A stretch of 64,000 bases of DNA from Sabellastarte sp. h YS-2021 (taxonomy: Eukaryota > Annelida > Polychaeta > Sabellida > Sabellidae): assembly GCA_964017235.1 (NCBI GenBank), contig OZ024940.1, forward strand, positions 26,603,615 to 26,667,614, read 5' to 3'. Below the pieces are notes generated by a model. That model was not told the DNA's origin. It was given only the letters and a program-made list of their open reading frames with translations, and ran no database searches. Of the stretch, positions 43,101 to 45,590 are shown piece by piece. A program made the translations under genes and the position numbers. The first letter of the stretch is position 1; each line of letters opens with the position of its first letter.

Positions 43101-45590
43101 GAGACATAGGAAGGTGAGAGGGGGTGGGGTGAATGGTTGATTGATTGGTTGGTCGGTTGGTTAATTGGTTGATTGATGTGCTTGAGTGATCAAGAGTTTA
43201 AAGAGTTTATAGGCTGTTTTATACTCTGTTTGGGTGAGAGTAGGGCGATAGATAAATTGAGTGATTAGGCGATTGATCAGTTCATGCAGTGGTTGATCAA
43301 TTGATTGATTGATTGATGTGTCGGTTGAATGATTAATTGGTGAGTTTGCTGATATACTGAATGATGACTAGTTCATGTAGTGGTTGGTTAATTAGGGGGG
43401 TTGATTGATTGGTTGGTTGGTTGGTTGATTAATCAGTTGATTGATGTGCTTGGGTGAACAGGAGTTAGAAAAGTTTATAGGTGCTTGTTTAATTGGGGGG
43501 TGAGAGTAGTATGATAGATAAATTGAGTGATTAGGTGATTGATTAGTTCATGCAGTGGTTGATTGATTGATTATAGTGTTGGTTGGGTGATTAATTCTTG
43601 ATTTGGTTGATATTCTAAATGATGTGGTGATTAATTAGTTAAGCGTCCCACGAGAGACGCTTGTTTGCATATGGGAGGAATTTTCGTGGAAGGGTCCGCC
43701 GGCTCCGCCGTATCCGCCGGCTACACAAGTTTGCCTACCTATAGCCTCTTTACTAGTGGATGGAATTTCTTCAAACTTGGCACATATATTTAGTAGCCCT
43801 GGGAAAATTTTCTGAATTTGGTGCCATGACATTTCAACCAATCAGAGAAGTCACATGACCAAAACCAGGATTTTGCTTGTCCGGATGATAACTTAAGAAG
43901 CGTGTAAAATATTCGCCTGAAATTTGATATATGGATGCACGGTATAAAGATCTGCAAATGATTAGATTTTGGTAGACTTCCATTAAAAATGGCTAATTAA
44001 TTAAGAATTAAAATTTTAATTAACAATGAAAATACAAATCCCTTAATAACTTCTAAACCGTGCGAGATGGAGCGATTTTGATGAAATTTTTGATCCACAG
44101 GGTATCTCTGCTCCAAAAAAATTTCCTTTCCAAAAATCGCAGCCATTTTGAATTTTGTAATTTTTGACAAAAATTTATAGGTCTGCACTCTGATTTGTGG
44201 GAACACAATGCACTCATGTAGTGTTCATCACAAATAATTCACAAATAATTCAGAATTAATTAATTCATAATGTGCTTGTATATTTGTTACAGGTAAGCAT
44301 TATAAAAGTGCACAACACGAAAATGCTTGTATCTCCTAAACGGTGAGAAATAAAGCTACTTTGGCGAAATTTTTTACCCACAGGGTATCTAAGCAAGATA
44401 CTCTGCACAGTTTTGAAAAAAATTTTCCTCTTTCCAAAAATGGCAGCCATTTTGAATTTTGGAACAAAAATGGTAAAACTTAAAATTGCTTGTATCTCCT
44501 AAACCGTGCGAAATGCAGCAATTTTGGTGAAATTTTTGACCCAGAGGGTATATATTTAATATACTCTGCTCAATTATCAAAAAATTTTTCCTCTTTCCAA
44601 AAATGGCGGCCATTTTGAATTTTTGCATATTGGACAAAAATGGTAAAACTTAAAATTGCTTGTATCTCCTAAACCATGCGAGATAGAGCGATTTTGGTGA
44701 AATTTTTAGCCCCAAGGGTATATATTCAAGATACTCTGCTCAATTATCAAAAATTTTTCCTTTTTCCAGAAATGGCGGCCAAAATTTTTGGCCCACAGGG
44801 TATATGTGCAAGATACTCTGCTCAGTTCTCAAAATTTTTTCCTCTTTCCAAAAATGGCAGCCCTTTTTGAATTTTCGAATTTTTGACAAAAATGGTAAAA
44901 CTTAAAATTGCTTGTATCTCCTAAACCGTGAGAAATAGAGCTATTTTGGCGAAATTTTTGGCCCACGGGGTATCTAAGCAAGATACTCGGCACATTTTTC
45001 AAAAATATTTTCCTCTTTCCAAAACTGGCAGCCATTTTGAATTTTTGACAAAAATGGTAAAACTTAAAATTGCTTGTATCTCCTAAACCATTTTAAATTT
45101 TCCAATTTTTTTTTTGATATAATTTTAGATTGACAGGGTATCTAGACAAGATCTTCTTTCTATTATAAGCAGCCAACACCATCTTTCTTTTGGGACGCTT
45201 TGTTTTTGCCATGCAAAAACAATCGCTTTGCTTCGCTAGCGATCCTCTAGTTTATATGGTGGTAGATATTAAATGGTTGGTTGATTGATGCACCGAGTGA
45301 CGGTTGTCTGGTTGATTGATTCAGGTTTGACCTAGGTGATTGGGAAATTCTATGAATGATTATTTTCATGATTCACAAACTTTTCACGGCCGCCTCTCGG
45401 TGGGGGGAATTTCTCACTCCTGTATATCATTCTGTTACAGATGACCTTTGGTATCTTGCTCTACCAGAAAGACTCTTTATCGACAAATGGCAGGTTTATC
45501 CGAGTCGGAGACCTGGTACAAGTGGTGGCTGAAGATTGCCAGAATAACTCCAGTGAACAGTATTTGCACAATAAGTTTAAAAGGCTCTAA
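1037..45590 (+). CDS. MOCOS: Molybdenum cofactor sulfurase (MOCOS), 15 exons, whole gene
   Basis: Joined exons: 1037-1115, 2636-2801, 3561-4519, 5129-5252, 15819-15895, 16659-16861, 16974-17090, 18533-19258, 30048-30210, 31183-31270, 31831-31955, 39768-39863, 42611-42723, 43009-43113, 45441-45590. All introns are GT-AG, phases agree at every junction, and the total is 3291 nt (1096 residues plus stop). The family enzyme transfers sulfur from cysteine to the Mo cofactor, activating xanthine dehydrogenase and aldehyde oxidase in the cytosol. Seen: YLDNAGASLYS near the N-terminus, YGNPHSGNQSS, HTSVVGMR, the PLP-lysine motif SFYKIFGFPTGLG (Lys about 393), YFGGGTV, FEDGTISF, RTGCFCNMGAC (Cys about 552, the expected persulfide carrier), then an MOSC_N start (NICLYPVKSCGAFEV) and MOSC motifs (NEAQFLLI, QCTRCQMVTVNQRTGE). 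It is longer than vertebrate forms (about 890 residues) because of an exon 3 insertion and a long exon 8 linker. Family assignment is very secure; the exact start is less so. Confidence 0.95.
1185..1335. repeat. Small foldback element in MOCOS intron 1
   Basis: Imperfect inverted repeat. The left arm (about 1191-1232) contains CTCAGCCACTGAATTTC and CACCCAGTAATG. The right arm (about 1288-1332), reversed, reads CTCACCCACTGAATTTC and GACCCAGTGAAG. The spacer is about 60 bp. It looks like a MITE or foldback element; family unknown. Confidence 0.55.
1355..1971. repeat. Possible ~615-bp inverted-repeat (MITE-like) element in MOCOS intron 1
   Basis: The left end contains GGTTAGCATTAAGTGGGTTG followed by ATTTTT. 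The right end, reversed, contains GGTTAGCATGAAGTTGGTCG and then AAGTGGGTTGATTTTT. A third related motif (GAAGTGGGCTGATTTTTTGG) lies near 1565. No coding capacity. The ends are approximate. Confidence 0.45.
2636..2801 (+). CDS. MOCOS: MOCOS exon 2 (PLP domain, N-terminal)
   Basis: Follows a TTCTTGTTCTTCAG acceptor and ends CAG AG|GTATGA. It encodes GSNVCYLDNAGASLYSEPQ, YGNPHSGNQSSSRSTDTVEQVRQ, which are the (Y)LDxAG and YGNPHS.N.SS blocks of class V aminotransferase-fold sulfurases. Phase 1 in, phase 2 out. Confidence 0.95.
2843..3040 (-). mobile_element. tRNA-derived SINE, family 3 (minus)
   Basis: Reverse-oriented copy of a SINE seen also at 5548-5803, 41030-41222 and 53621-53957. Shared blocks are ATCAATGTCC, GGGGATAGGACC, TTTTAGTGGTCATC, TGTACCTGGGTTTGAAC (B box on the reverse strand) and a promoter head near GCCACAGTGGCAG. 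In MOCOS intron 2. Confidence 0.7.
3561..4519 (+). CDS. MOCOS: MOCOS exon 3 (PLP domain core, with lineage-specific insertion)
   Basis: A 959-nt exon from a GTTACAG acceptor to a GTAAGG donor. It begins with R.FFNTS.DEYSVIFTSG, carries HTSVVGMR, LFVFPAQSNFNGRKYPLSWIE, LDAASFVSTS and SFYKIFGFPTGLG with the PLP-binding lysine at codon 4492-4494. Between HTSVVGMR and FVFPAQSNF lies an extra stretch of roughly 100 residues (about 3850-4180), polar and including a CCCHG cluster, that has no counterpart in vertebrate MOCOS as I know it. The insertion stays open and in frame. Confidence 0.95.
4836..4995 (+). mobile_element. tRNA-derived SINE, family 1
   Basis: CCTAGTGGTTAGCAAGTTTG (A box) and GGGTTCGACTCCCAC (B box), then AAGTGGCAATGCTGAGGA and CTGTCCC. 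Other copies are at 9345-9483, 16515-16647, 45990-46145, 47746-47905 and 49848-50005. The tRNA-like head lacks a cloverleaf 3' end, so this is not a tRNA gene. Confidence 0.75.
5129..5252 (+). CDS. MOCOS: MOCOS exon 4
   Basis: Encodes GALLVRNESAHTLQKAYFGGG then TVDVSISREDFHVPRKNLTDR, the family segment after the PLP lysine. Acceptor CCTTTCAG, donor AG|GTGAGT. The following intron is about 10.6 kb and contains an entire opposite-strand gene. Confidence 0.95.
5328..5543 (+). mobile_element. tRNA-derived SINE, family 2
   Basis: GTAGTGGTTACGCACTTGGC head, GGTAGTTGCTTACC, TGTACTGGTTTCCTCTGCCC, GCGATGTTAAACCCCAAATA and an AAATAAATAAATA tail. Related copies are at 31403-31648 (minus), 32725-32885 and 50662-50898 (minus). 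The GATGTTAAAC...AAATAAATA end is a motif I associate with mollusc SINEs. Confidence 0.75.
5548..5803 (-). mobile_element. tRNA-derived SINE, family 3 (minus)
   Basis: Contains CTAACTGGAAGACAGAGGCT, ATCAATGTCC, TTTTAAGTGGTCATCAG, and the head GCCACAGTGGCAG on the right, as in the copy inside the third DIRS element. It follows directly after a family 2 SINE. Confidence 0.7.
5836..6045 (+). mobile_element. Relic solo left terminus of a DIRS element (family of 33289-39743)
   Basis: Starts ATTTTATTGC and aligns over about 200 bp with the left inverted terminus at 33289-33482. Shared blocks are CCAATGGACAATTGCTA, GACAGAAAAAG, CCTGT, GGTGGCG, TGTCTAG and GCATCTTTTTC followed by TTTGG. No internal coding sequence follows. 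It is either a 5' fragment of an old insertion or a recombination remnant. Confidence 0.75.
6046..8236. other. AT-rich MOCOS intron 4 sequence, no gene seen
   Basis: No ORF with recognisable protein, no clear SINE and no long tandem array. It lies downstream of the nested gene's stop codon (minus strand), so its 3' UTR must be at the right-hand side of this stretch; I found no convincing poly(A) signal. Confidence 0.5.
8237..9049 (-). CDS. Nested gene exon 5 (module 2, GIY-YIG-like core, C-terminus)
   Basis: Acceptor ATATATTCAG. Encodes FVIYVLTVSLPKSE, CYVGKACGGIRERWHRQAGS, NPPPLVDCMLVYAHLLGYEV, a charged coiled-coil-like stretch (RLRKKKREETLERSLKAELN) and ends GLNMKK-stop. In module 2 both strands of the duplicated core are in one exon, whereas module 1 splits them over two exons. 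Confidence 0.85.
   Translation of the reverse strand, partial: VPASTWSEDPRERRSKVLDGLYWQQGALGRLVTSVKKVLDLMSPLYAQYGERLAKCTYDVDTNHGNSAPYASRFTITTVTNSESKHLKNIEFLQRVYNRRKPAESAEARYNVSRLDNISVLTDTFVIYVLTVSLPKSELSDKANQVQCYVGKACGGIRERWHRQAGSHLRNAREVLRYFVQKPACPHLQNPPPLVDCMLVYAHLLGYEVALYIVDQVEIPEQVRLRKKKREETLERSLKAELNAELERKRVEWVEAIRSQNMLYGLNMKK
8237..14130 (-). CDS. Nested opposite-strand gene: tandem-duplicated protein with GIY-YIG-like modules
   Basis: Five exons inside MOCOS intron 4, joined in minus order 14130-13185, 12492-12284, 11162-11058, 10491-9703, 9049-8237. All junctions are GT-AG, phases match, total 2862 nt (953 residues plus stop). I do not recognise a named gene. The protein is two similar modules of about 475 residues. 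Each has a helical part (Y..IDF.NxKN..KxxEYVW / YIIDFKNEKNPRNIIKYVEALW), then IYVL.V.LP followed by YVG, G.HL.NA, then NPPPLVDC(I/M)L.Y..L.GY...LYIVD and a W...GLN end. The spacing IYVL-YVG-R-H resembles the GIY-YIG nuclease fold (module 2: Y832, R841). Module 1 has Thr398 where the Arg should be. Function as a nuclease is inference; gene structure is strong. Confidence 0.82.
9345..9483 (-). mobile_element. tRNA-derived SINE, family 1 (minus), inside nested gene intron
   Basis: Reverse complement of the family 1 unit: GGGACAGGTGCTCAGCATTG, CCACTTGTGGGAGTCAAACC, GATTAGATGACAAACTTG, CCACTGAGGACC. It sits between exons 5 and 4 of the nested gene. Confidence 0.75.
9703..10491 (-). CDS. Nested gene exon 4 (end of module 1, start of module 2)
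   Basis: Phase-0 exon of 263 codons. It begins CKCSRDSHIMPNGEHRHFPP, then NPPPLVDCILLYSKLKGYKT closes module 1. After LKWTHRLTINDRKWGLN, module 2 begins with YIIDFKNEKNPRNIIKYVEA. Donor CAG|GTAACA. Because the module boundary lies inside this exon, the duplication was not a simple exon-boundary event or introns changed afterwards. Confidence 0.85.
11058..11162 (-). CDS. Nested gene exon 3 (module 1, YVG segment)
   Basis: Exactly 35 codons, phase 0 at both ends. Encodes VQAYVGGAKEGLTDAWFFQP then GSHLQNAMDLLQYYK. It aligns with VQCYVGKACGGIRERWHRQA, GSHLRNAREVLRYF of module 2; the Arg of the second copy is Thr here. Confidence 0.85.
11835..12110 (+). repeat. ~145-bp interspersed repeat, two copies (same family as window end)
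   Basis: GGGCTGGGAATCTT and GAGCTAGGAGTCTT about 146 bp apart, with CCTCCTTAAAGGTCAAACGA, GGATAGCCAAACTTAAAAGT and ATAACTCGCTTATGATTGGT. The same unit is tandemly repeated at 63680-64000. In an intron of the nested gene. Confidence 0.75.
12284..12492 (-). CDS. Nested gene exon 2 (module 1, first GIY-YIG-like strand)
   Basis: Acceptor TTTGTAG on the minus strand, donor CAG|GTGAGT. Encodes MSAARPQFLSTNRVDLDIVK, then VLADKNVIYVLLVTLPQVE. The NVIYVLLV segment aligns with FVIYVLTV in exon 5. Confidence 0.85.
12694..13200 (-). repeat. ~34-bp minisatellite built from the nested gene's own 5' splice junction
   Basis: About 15 degenerate units of roughly 34 bp. On the plus strand the core is TACCTGGCTTGTAGGTGAAT; on the coding (minus) strand it is ATTCACCTACAAGCCAG|GTA. 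The last unit (about 13171-13200) is the authentic end of exon 1 plus donor, and the array fills the intron immediately next to it. Many units keep CAG|GTAC, so they are potential decoy donors. Confidence 0.85.
13185..14130 (-). CDS. Nested gene exon 1 (module 1, helical part)
   Basis: ATG at 14130-14128 starts MEEALSTMQEIDLPFNWKLK. The frame is open upstream to about 14166 without another ATG. The exon ends with FTYKPG split at CCAG|GTAAGG (13185/13184), phase 1. It carries YFYHIDFNDPKNMSKHLEYVW, the equivalent of YIIDFKNEKNPRNIIKYVEALW in exon 4. A further upstream exon cannot be excluded. Confidence 0.8.
14167..15818. other. AT-rich sequence upstream of the nested gene, in MOCOS intron 4
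   Basis: No further ORF or recognisable element. It would include the nested gene's promoter and 5' UTR. A short direct repeat (TTGAGATTATTTTTATTGAT-like, about 14690 and 14750-14770) is the only local structure noticed. Confidence 0.4.
15819..15895 (+). CDS. MOCOS: MOCOS exon 5
   Basis: Short exon encoding FEDGTISFLDILALNFGFDS and LQQIAG, the conserved (R)FEDGTxxFxxIxxLxxGF block. Acceptor TTTCTTTCAG, donor G|GTACAT. The first G completes the arginine codon started in exon 4. Confidence 0.95.
15945..16135 (+). repeat. Duplicated G-rich tracts in MOCOS intron 5
   Basis: Two related blocks, each beginning near ATTTGCCACA and AAATT(C/T)G, lead into runs of G: about 15952-15990 and about 16088-16135. 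Each has at least four runs of three or more Gs, so G-quadruplex formation in the sense strand or pre-mRNA is possible. Confidence 0.6.
16515..16647 (-). mobile_element. tRNA-derived SINE, family 1 (minus), next to MOCOS exon 6 acceptor
   Basis: TTGGGACAGGTCCTCAGCAT, CCACTTGTGGGACTCGGACC, GCCAAACTTGCTTACCATTA and GGCCACTGAGGACC at its right end. Only TCAATGTTTTAG separates it from exon 6. Confidence 0.75.
16659..16861 (+). CDS. MOCOS: MOCOS exon 6
   Basis: Encodes SMADVNLHTFQLARFVYREL, NGAPAVRLYHHG, QGPIICFNVLRADGSYVGYSQ. The acceptor (TGTTTTAG) is only about 10 nt from the end of a reverse-strand SINE. The donor is CAG|GTAAAA, phase 0. Confidence 0.95.
16974..17090 (+). CDS. MOCOS: MOCOS exon 7 (active-site cysteine loop)
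   Basis: Encodes VDKLAQCADIHLRTGCFCNM then GACQHHL. RTGCFCNxGAC is the signature loop of the sulfurase domain; its first Cys (about residue 552) is by homology the residue carrying the persulfide. Phase 0 at both ends (CTTACAG / ACG|GTGAGC). Confidence 0.95.
17160..17460 (+). repeat. 50-bp minisatellite in MOCOS intron 7
   Basis: TCCTCTGCTAGCCTACTGTA starts at 17181, 17231, 17281, 17331 and 17381: five units of exactly 50 bp with almost no divergence. They sit inside a wider TCCTGTCCTATC-rich region (17100-17460, again 17825-17960). The low divergence suggests recent expansion. Confidence 0.95.
17463..17828 (+). repeat. ~350-bp interspersed repeat, copy 1
   Basis: Begins GGTAAACCGGAAACCTATTT, includes GAACCGGTTAC, TATTCAACTACAACAAATAT, TTTCACAGTATTTT and ends near CACATTCAACCACAACAC. 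A second copy is at 19341-19688. No ORF. It splits the TCCTATCC-rich repeat, so it inserted into it. Confidence 0.8.
17975..18415 (+). repeat. ~150-bp tandem repeat, three copies, MOCOS intron 7
   Basis: Repeated blocks TTGAGTAAATCA, AACTTGAAAACTTTTGCATT, TTATTCACCTACTTTTGGGT, GCAGACCTGTAGCTC and TAGCTGAGCAACAGCTA. It is the same family as the large array at 61180-63670. Confidence 0.85.
18533..19258 (+). CDS. MOCOS: MOCOS exon 8 (end of sulfurase half, linker, start of MOSC_N)
   Basis: Starts AGHVCGDDLGLIEGHPTGACR, ISFGYYSTLEDALVFLNF, the end of the aminotransferase-like half. A Ser/Lys/Asp-rich linker of about 170 residues follows (about 18670-19200), then LTNICLYPVKSCGAFEV opens the MOSC N-terminal beta barrel. 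The linker is probably disordered; vertebrate homologues also have a variable linker here. Donor GAG|GTGAGG, phase 0. Confidence 0.95.
19341..19688 (+). repeat. ~350-bp interspersed repeat, copy 2
   Basis: GGTAAACCGGAAACCTATTT at the left, GATCCGGTTACGATTCGATT, TTCACAGTATTTTGTAATAT, and GCATTCAACCACAACACT at the right. It matches 17463-17828 throughout. Confidence 0.8.
19742..19895 (+). repeat. DIRS A left inverted terminus
   Basis: Begins ATTTTATTGCGCTACAATAG. Blocks such as CTTACCATGTGGGACTGAAT and GCCGTAGCCTCAGGTTGTCG reappear inverted near the right end. Confidence 0.9.
20157..22232 (+). pseudogene. DIRS A gag-like ORF, broken
   Basis: ATG at 20157 opens MSSHQSNKDKPHAAKCNHFC, with a C/H pattern (C..FCHPFDHHNYCPTC) like the gag zinc-finger-like N-termini of elements B and C. 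A frameshift follows near 20260. The frame resumes as FTDEQLAKINHRKRYSKK, meets a stop near 20390, then 20394-21203, 21206-21910 and 21999-22232 carry further pieces. A probable nucleocapsid-like RNA-binding structural protein in the family; here non-functional. Confidence 0.7.
22240..23355 (+). pseudogene. DIRS A reverse transcriptase, 5' part, broken
   Basis: Motifs in order: SLGFYSRLFLVPKPHQRWRP, VIDLSRLN, EWVASIDLSDACLHIPIHP, LPFGLATAPQVFT and QYLDDWLIRS (catalytic YLDD). A 1-nt shift near 23042 moves the frame to FSFVGYEY, LMSLIGLLASTEKMVPEGRL, HMRPFQFHL. The LINE at 23356 then splits the ORF just before the RNase H. Confidence 0.88.
23725..24255 (+). pseudogene. LINE ORF, N-terminal part with 2A-like motif and start of endonuclease
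   Basis: Hydrophobic stretch CCLALLLLFLVNVS, then LLLLCGDISLNPGP (2A-like motif GD.x.NPGP at 24004-24030) directly before the APE endonuclease start FGVVNCRSVRNKG and LAMTETHIRPSDNDS. The frame is lost near 24205-24230, where the next ORF continues with GFGGGVGFFV, so a 1-nt indel separates the two parts. The catalytic Glu of the endonuclease (TETH) is in this part. Confidence 0.8.
24155..26875 (+). pseudogene. LINE ORF, endonuclease remainder plus reverse transcriptase
   Basis: A long open frame of 906 codons. Endonuclease blocks: ACVYRPPGS, LMCGDFNIHVD, SDHAVVHGQLDF. RT blocks: NYRPVSGLSFISKLVERVVA, QSAYKQGHSTETALL, LLDQSAAFDTIDHGTLI, YGVPQGSVLGPILFSLYTTP, FYADDTQLY (YADD), LKLNPDKTEF. The C-terminal YCNSLF.GL, WLPV, RIWNDLPDDVRSAKSLSSFR and LKTYLFEKAY are typical of the CR1/L2 group. 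No in-frame stops, but the frameshift at its 5' end cuts it off from its start. Confidence 0.88.
27035..29023 (+). pseudogene. DIRS A RNase H and tyrosine recombinase, joined by a frameshift
   Basis: RNase H: QLFTDASNEGWGSHLE, LHINVLELKAVFLALRHF, FATDNSTVVAYINKQGG, HIPGCLNVMADLLSR. Tyrosine recombinase: SGKHRSEIHAW (Arg), HDIRAFAASKAF (HxxR), ACHWKAHNTFTNFYLKDL (HW and catalytic Tyr). The long ORF (27056-29023) is misleading. The recombinase should start in the overlapping frame (GFSVEVAERIAAPQRSSTRT, about 27900-27990), and a run of six As at 27995-28000 has shifted it into the RNase H frame. Confidence 0.88.
29435..29536 (+). repeat. DIRS A internal complementary region
   Basis: The left half (CAGTCCCACATAGTAAGCTA, GTAGCGCAATAAAAT) is the reverse complement of the outer left end. 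The right half (GAAAATTTTAATTACTTAAA, TGTAGC) is the reverse complement of the outer right end. It serves in DIRS replication as template joining the two ends into a circle. Confidence 0.9.
29605..29780 (+). repeat. DIRS A right inverted terminus
   Basis: GGTTACAAAGGGGCAGATCA, CAACCTGAGGCTACGGCCAA, CAGTCCCACATGGTAAGCTT mirror the left terminus. The outermost TAAGTAATTAAAATTTTCAA is specific to the right end and is found reversed in the internal complementary region. Confidence 0.88.
30048..30210 (+). CDS. MOCOS: MOCOS exon 9
   Basis: Encodes VRSWELGPRGLVYDREWMVT, ICLSQKREPRLCLIKPEVDL, the conserved G.YDR.WM and LSQK.EPRLCLI blocks of MOSC_N. Acceptor TGTACAG, donor G|GTAAGG. It lies 268 nt after the right end of a 10-kb DIRS element. 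Confidence 0.95.
30211..31182. other. MOCOS intron 9, no gene or clear element
   Basis: Short local repeats only: GTGGTTATTTTGATAA and GTGGTTATTTGA(A/T)AA near 30700-30750. No ORF matching a known protein and no SINE head. Confidence 0.4.
31183..31270 (+). CDS. MOCOS: MOCOS exon 10
   Basis: Encodes (G)HSDLELDLVQRSEVAVQGK then VCQSKVCGDR. VC.S.VCGDR corresponds to the family's VCxxRV region before the DCG motif. Acceptor TTTCCAG, donor AG|GTGTGT. Confidence 0.9.
31403..31648 (-). mobile_element. tRNA-derived SINE, family 2 (minus)
   Basis: Starts (as seen on plus) with the ATTTATTTATTTGG tail, GTTTTACGTCACTTTCAACA, GAGGAAACCAGTACATACAC, and ends with the tRNA-like head GGGAACCGAACCCCGGCCTC, GTGGCCCC. 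Nearly the same as 50662-50898. In MOCOS intron 10. Confidence 0.8.
31831..31955 (+). CDS. MOCOS: MOCOS exon 11
   Basis: Encodes VQGSDCGDEASVWLDRVLGQ then SGLRLVRQSE..HRSIRMSQQ. DCGxExxxWL is the family motif at the start of the MOSC region. Acceptor TTTTGCAG, donor A|GTAAGT, phase 1. The next intron carries a 6.45-kb DIRS element. Confidence 0.95.
31996..32240. repeat. Possible hairpin-headed interspersed repeat in MOCOS intron 11
   Basis: Perfect 9-bp hairpin ATCCACCGG-ATACCT-CCGGTGGAT at 31999-32022, followed by a non-coding stretch with CAAGATGGCCGCCGTGGGCA (32183-32202), a phrase often seen in invertebrate repeats. The right end is not defined. Confidence 0.35.
32465..32620 (+). mobile_element. 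5'-truncated LINE 3' end (same family as the nested LINE)
   Basis: GCATCTTAGAGTC, AGAGATTAAGCGCTATAAAA, then AATTAGAATGAGAATT match the 3' end of the LINE at 26930-27034. Only the 3' UTR is present, as expected from incomplete reverse transcription. Confidence 0.8.
32725..32885 (+). mobile_element. tRNA-derived SINE, family 2
   Basis: GTGGGTAACGCACTCGCCTC, GGAAAGTTAGTAGTTGCTTA, GCGATGTTAAACCCAAATAA. More diverged and with an internal loss compared with 5328-5543. Confidence 0.7.
33289..33482 (+). repeat. DIRS B left inverted terminus
   Basis: TTATTGCGTTAATACATCCT, CCAATGGACAATTGCTAATC, CGCCAGGTGGCGCATAGGTA, GACAGCGTGACGTCATGGCA; all recur inverted at 39527-39720. Confidence 0.92.
33598..36060 (+). 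pseudogene. DIRS B gag-like ORF, broken
   Basis: ATG at 33598 opens MSSPGQKRGSCGHAMASFDG, HAFCARCRDKKKGEDPC, a Cys/His-rich head shared with elements A and C. A low-complexity central part contains tandem SASQ-rich repeats (about 34180-34510). Frameshifts follow near 34030-34620. It resumes at 34633-34950 (YRETMSGIRSYMGWSNIPEL), a stop near 34950, then 34975 onward with EGYPSRSSEAGGFMMDQFLR, TLRRWEKSAREATVICNQAA, ending before the RT. Confidence 0.75.
36090..37920 (+). pseudogene. DIRS B reverse transcriptase and RNase H, broken
   Basis: RT: LGFFNRLFLVPKPNNKWRPI, LDLSKLNLFLKTEKFKMET, EWVTSIDFKDAYFHIPIQEQ, LPFGLSTAPLEFT, QYLDDWLVRV. RNase H: QIFTDTSKEGWGAS, LHINCLELKAVFLALKEF, ATDNTTVVAYINKEGG, HILGHLNVIADKLSR, VDLFATRFNNKLPL. 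Lesions: frame changes near 36120, 36430 and 37190, and a TGA at 37455 where the homologues have Arg (KARHIPG), apparently CGA to TGA. Confidence 0.88.
37925..38998 (+). pseudogene. DIRS B tyrosine recombinase, one frameshift
   Basis: GFSKALAERIEAPQRGSTRS, KWAIFTKWCISNQVDF, PSTIDGYRSAIADKLG, FHRDRPKGRRGIPSWNLSLV. A 1-nt change near 38390-38420 destroys the first catalytic-Arg block (homologues read GSGKRRSEIHAW). The rest is open: VHDVRSFAASKAFQAGVSLE, CHWKSHNTFTQFYLKDVAWA with HxxR, HW and Tyr. It starts in a frame overlapping the RNase H end, as usual for the family. Confidence 0.88.
39369..39462 (+). repeat. DIRS B internal complementary region
   Basis: AATTGTCCATTGGATAGGAT, GTATTAACGCAATAAAAT (reverse of the left end) followed by TGCAAATTTAATAAGTAAAT (reverse of the right end). 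Confidence 0.92.
39527..39743 (+). repeat. DIRS B right inverted terminus
   Basis: Mirror of 33289-33482 over AAAGATGCCATGACGTCACG, CTATGCGCCACCTGGCGAGT, GCAATTGTCCATTGGAT, ending with the right-specific TTATTAAATTTGCAATT. Confidence 0.92.
39768..39863 (+). CDS. MOCOS: MOCOS exon 12
   Basis: Encodes SEVPSLSLANEAQFLLINRK then SCEVTMETMKQL; LxLxNEAQxLLI is highly conserved in MOCOS. The split serine codon A|GT confirms the junction with exon 11. The acceptor (ACGGAAG) is weak and lies 24 nt from the right end of a DIRS element. Confidence 0.92.
39864..41025. other. MOCOS intron 12, first part, no gene seen
   Basis: Non-coding AT-rich sequence with no recognisable element. A short reading frame continues past exon 12 (to 40033), but the homology stops at the donor at 39863/39864. 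Confidence 0.4.
41030..41222 (+). mobile_element. tRNA-derived SINE, family 3 (plus)
   Basis: CCACTGTGGCCTAGTAGGTA head, GGTTTTATCCCAGGTAGAGA (B box region), GGATGACCACTTAAAATGGT, CGTCGGGTCCTGTA, CAGAGACATTGATAAGTGGT. It is the forward copy of the family at 2843, 5548 and 53621. Confidence 0.75.
41241..42160. repeat. AT-rich minisatellite, ~39-bp units, MOCOS intron 12
   Basis: About 23 units built on TATAGTATAAATATACA(A/G)TGCATAGTATAAATAGATA, with scattered length variants. It generates long apparent minus-strand reading frames rich in Y, I, L and C in all three frames, because the repeat has almost no stop codons on that strand. Confidence 0.95.
42611..42723 (+). CDS. MOCOS: MOCOS exon 13
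   Basis: Encodes (E)SLDETLGRFRANLVVSTDAE, FEEDHWREICIGSHSFV. RFRANLVV and FEEDxWxxIxIG are MOSC-domain blocks. Acceptor TCTGTGCAG, donor GTG|GTAGGA. Confidence 0.95.
43009..43113 (+). CDS. MOCOS: MOCOS exon 14
   Basis: Encodes KQRQCTRCQMVTVNQRTGEK then CKEPLLQLARQRHRK; C.RCQM...Q.TG is the MOSC signature. Acceptor is a long T tract ending TTTCAG, donor AAG|GTGAGA, phase 0. Confidence 0.95.
43120..43640 (+). repeat. Degenerate (TTGATTGATTGG)-type repeat with ~300-bp duplication, MOCOS intron 14
   Basis: Tracts of TTGATTGGTTGG/TTGATTGA and a larger unit present twice. Its markers are TGATTGATGTGCTTG, GATAGATAAATTGAGTGATT and GTTCATGCAGTGGTTGAT (first copy about 43165-43380, second about 43435-43625). 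The repeat resumes at about 45252-45325 after the element at 43640-45250. Confidence 0.85.
43640..45250. mobile_element. Non-autonomous element with internal ~180-bp repeats (Helitron/pearl-like), MOCOS intron 14
   Basis: It interrupts the TTGATTGA repeat. The left end AAGCGTCCCACGAGAGACGC-TT is a hairpin. The right end has TGGGACGCTT and a second hairpin, ATCGCT...AGCGAT, followed by CCTCTAG. TAGTT occurs just outside both ends (possible target duplication). Inside are about six units (44030-45110) marked by TTGTATCTCCTAAACCGTG, GACCCACAGGGTAT and AAATGGCGGCCATTTTGAAT. No coding capacity. A 3' hairpin before CTAG suggests a Helitron-like element; the class is inference. Confidence 0.6.
45441..45590 (+). 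CDS. MOCOS: MOCOS exon 15 (last coding exon)
   Basis: Acceptor TCTGTTACAG; encodes MTFGILLYQ..., GRFIRVGDLVQVVAEDCQ, ending at TAA 45588-45590. TFGxLL and IRVGDxV are typical of the MOSC C-terminus. Confidence 0.95.
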   Translation: MTFGILLYQKDSLSTNGRFIRVGDLVQVVAEDCQNNSSEQYLHNKFKRL

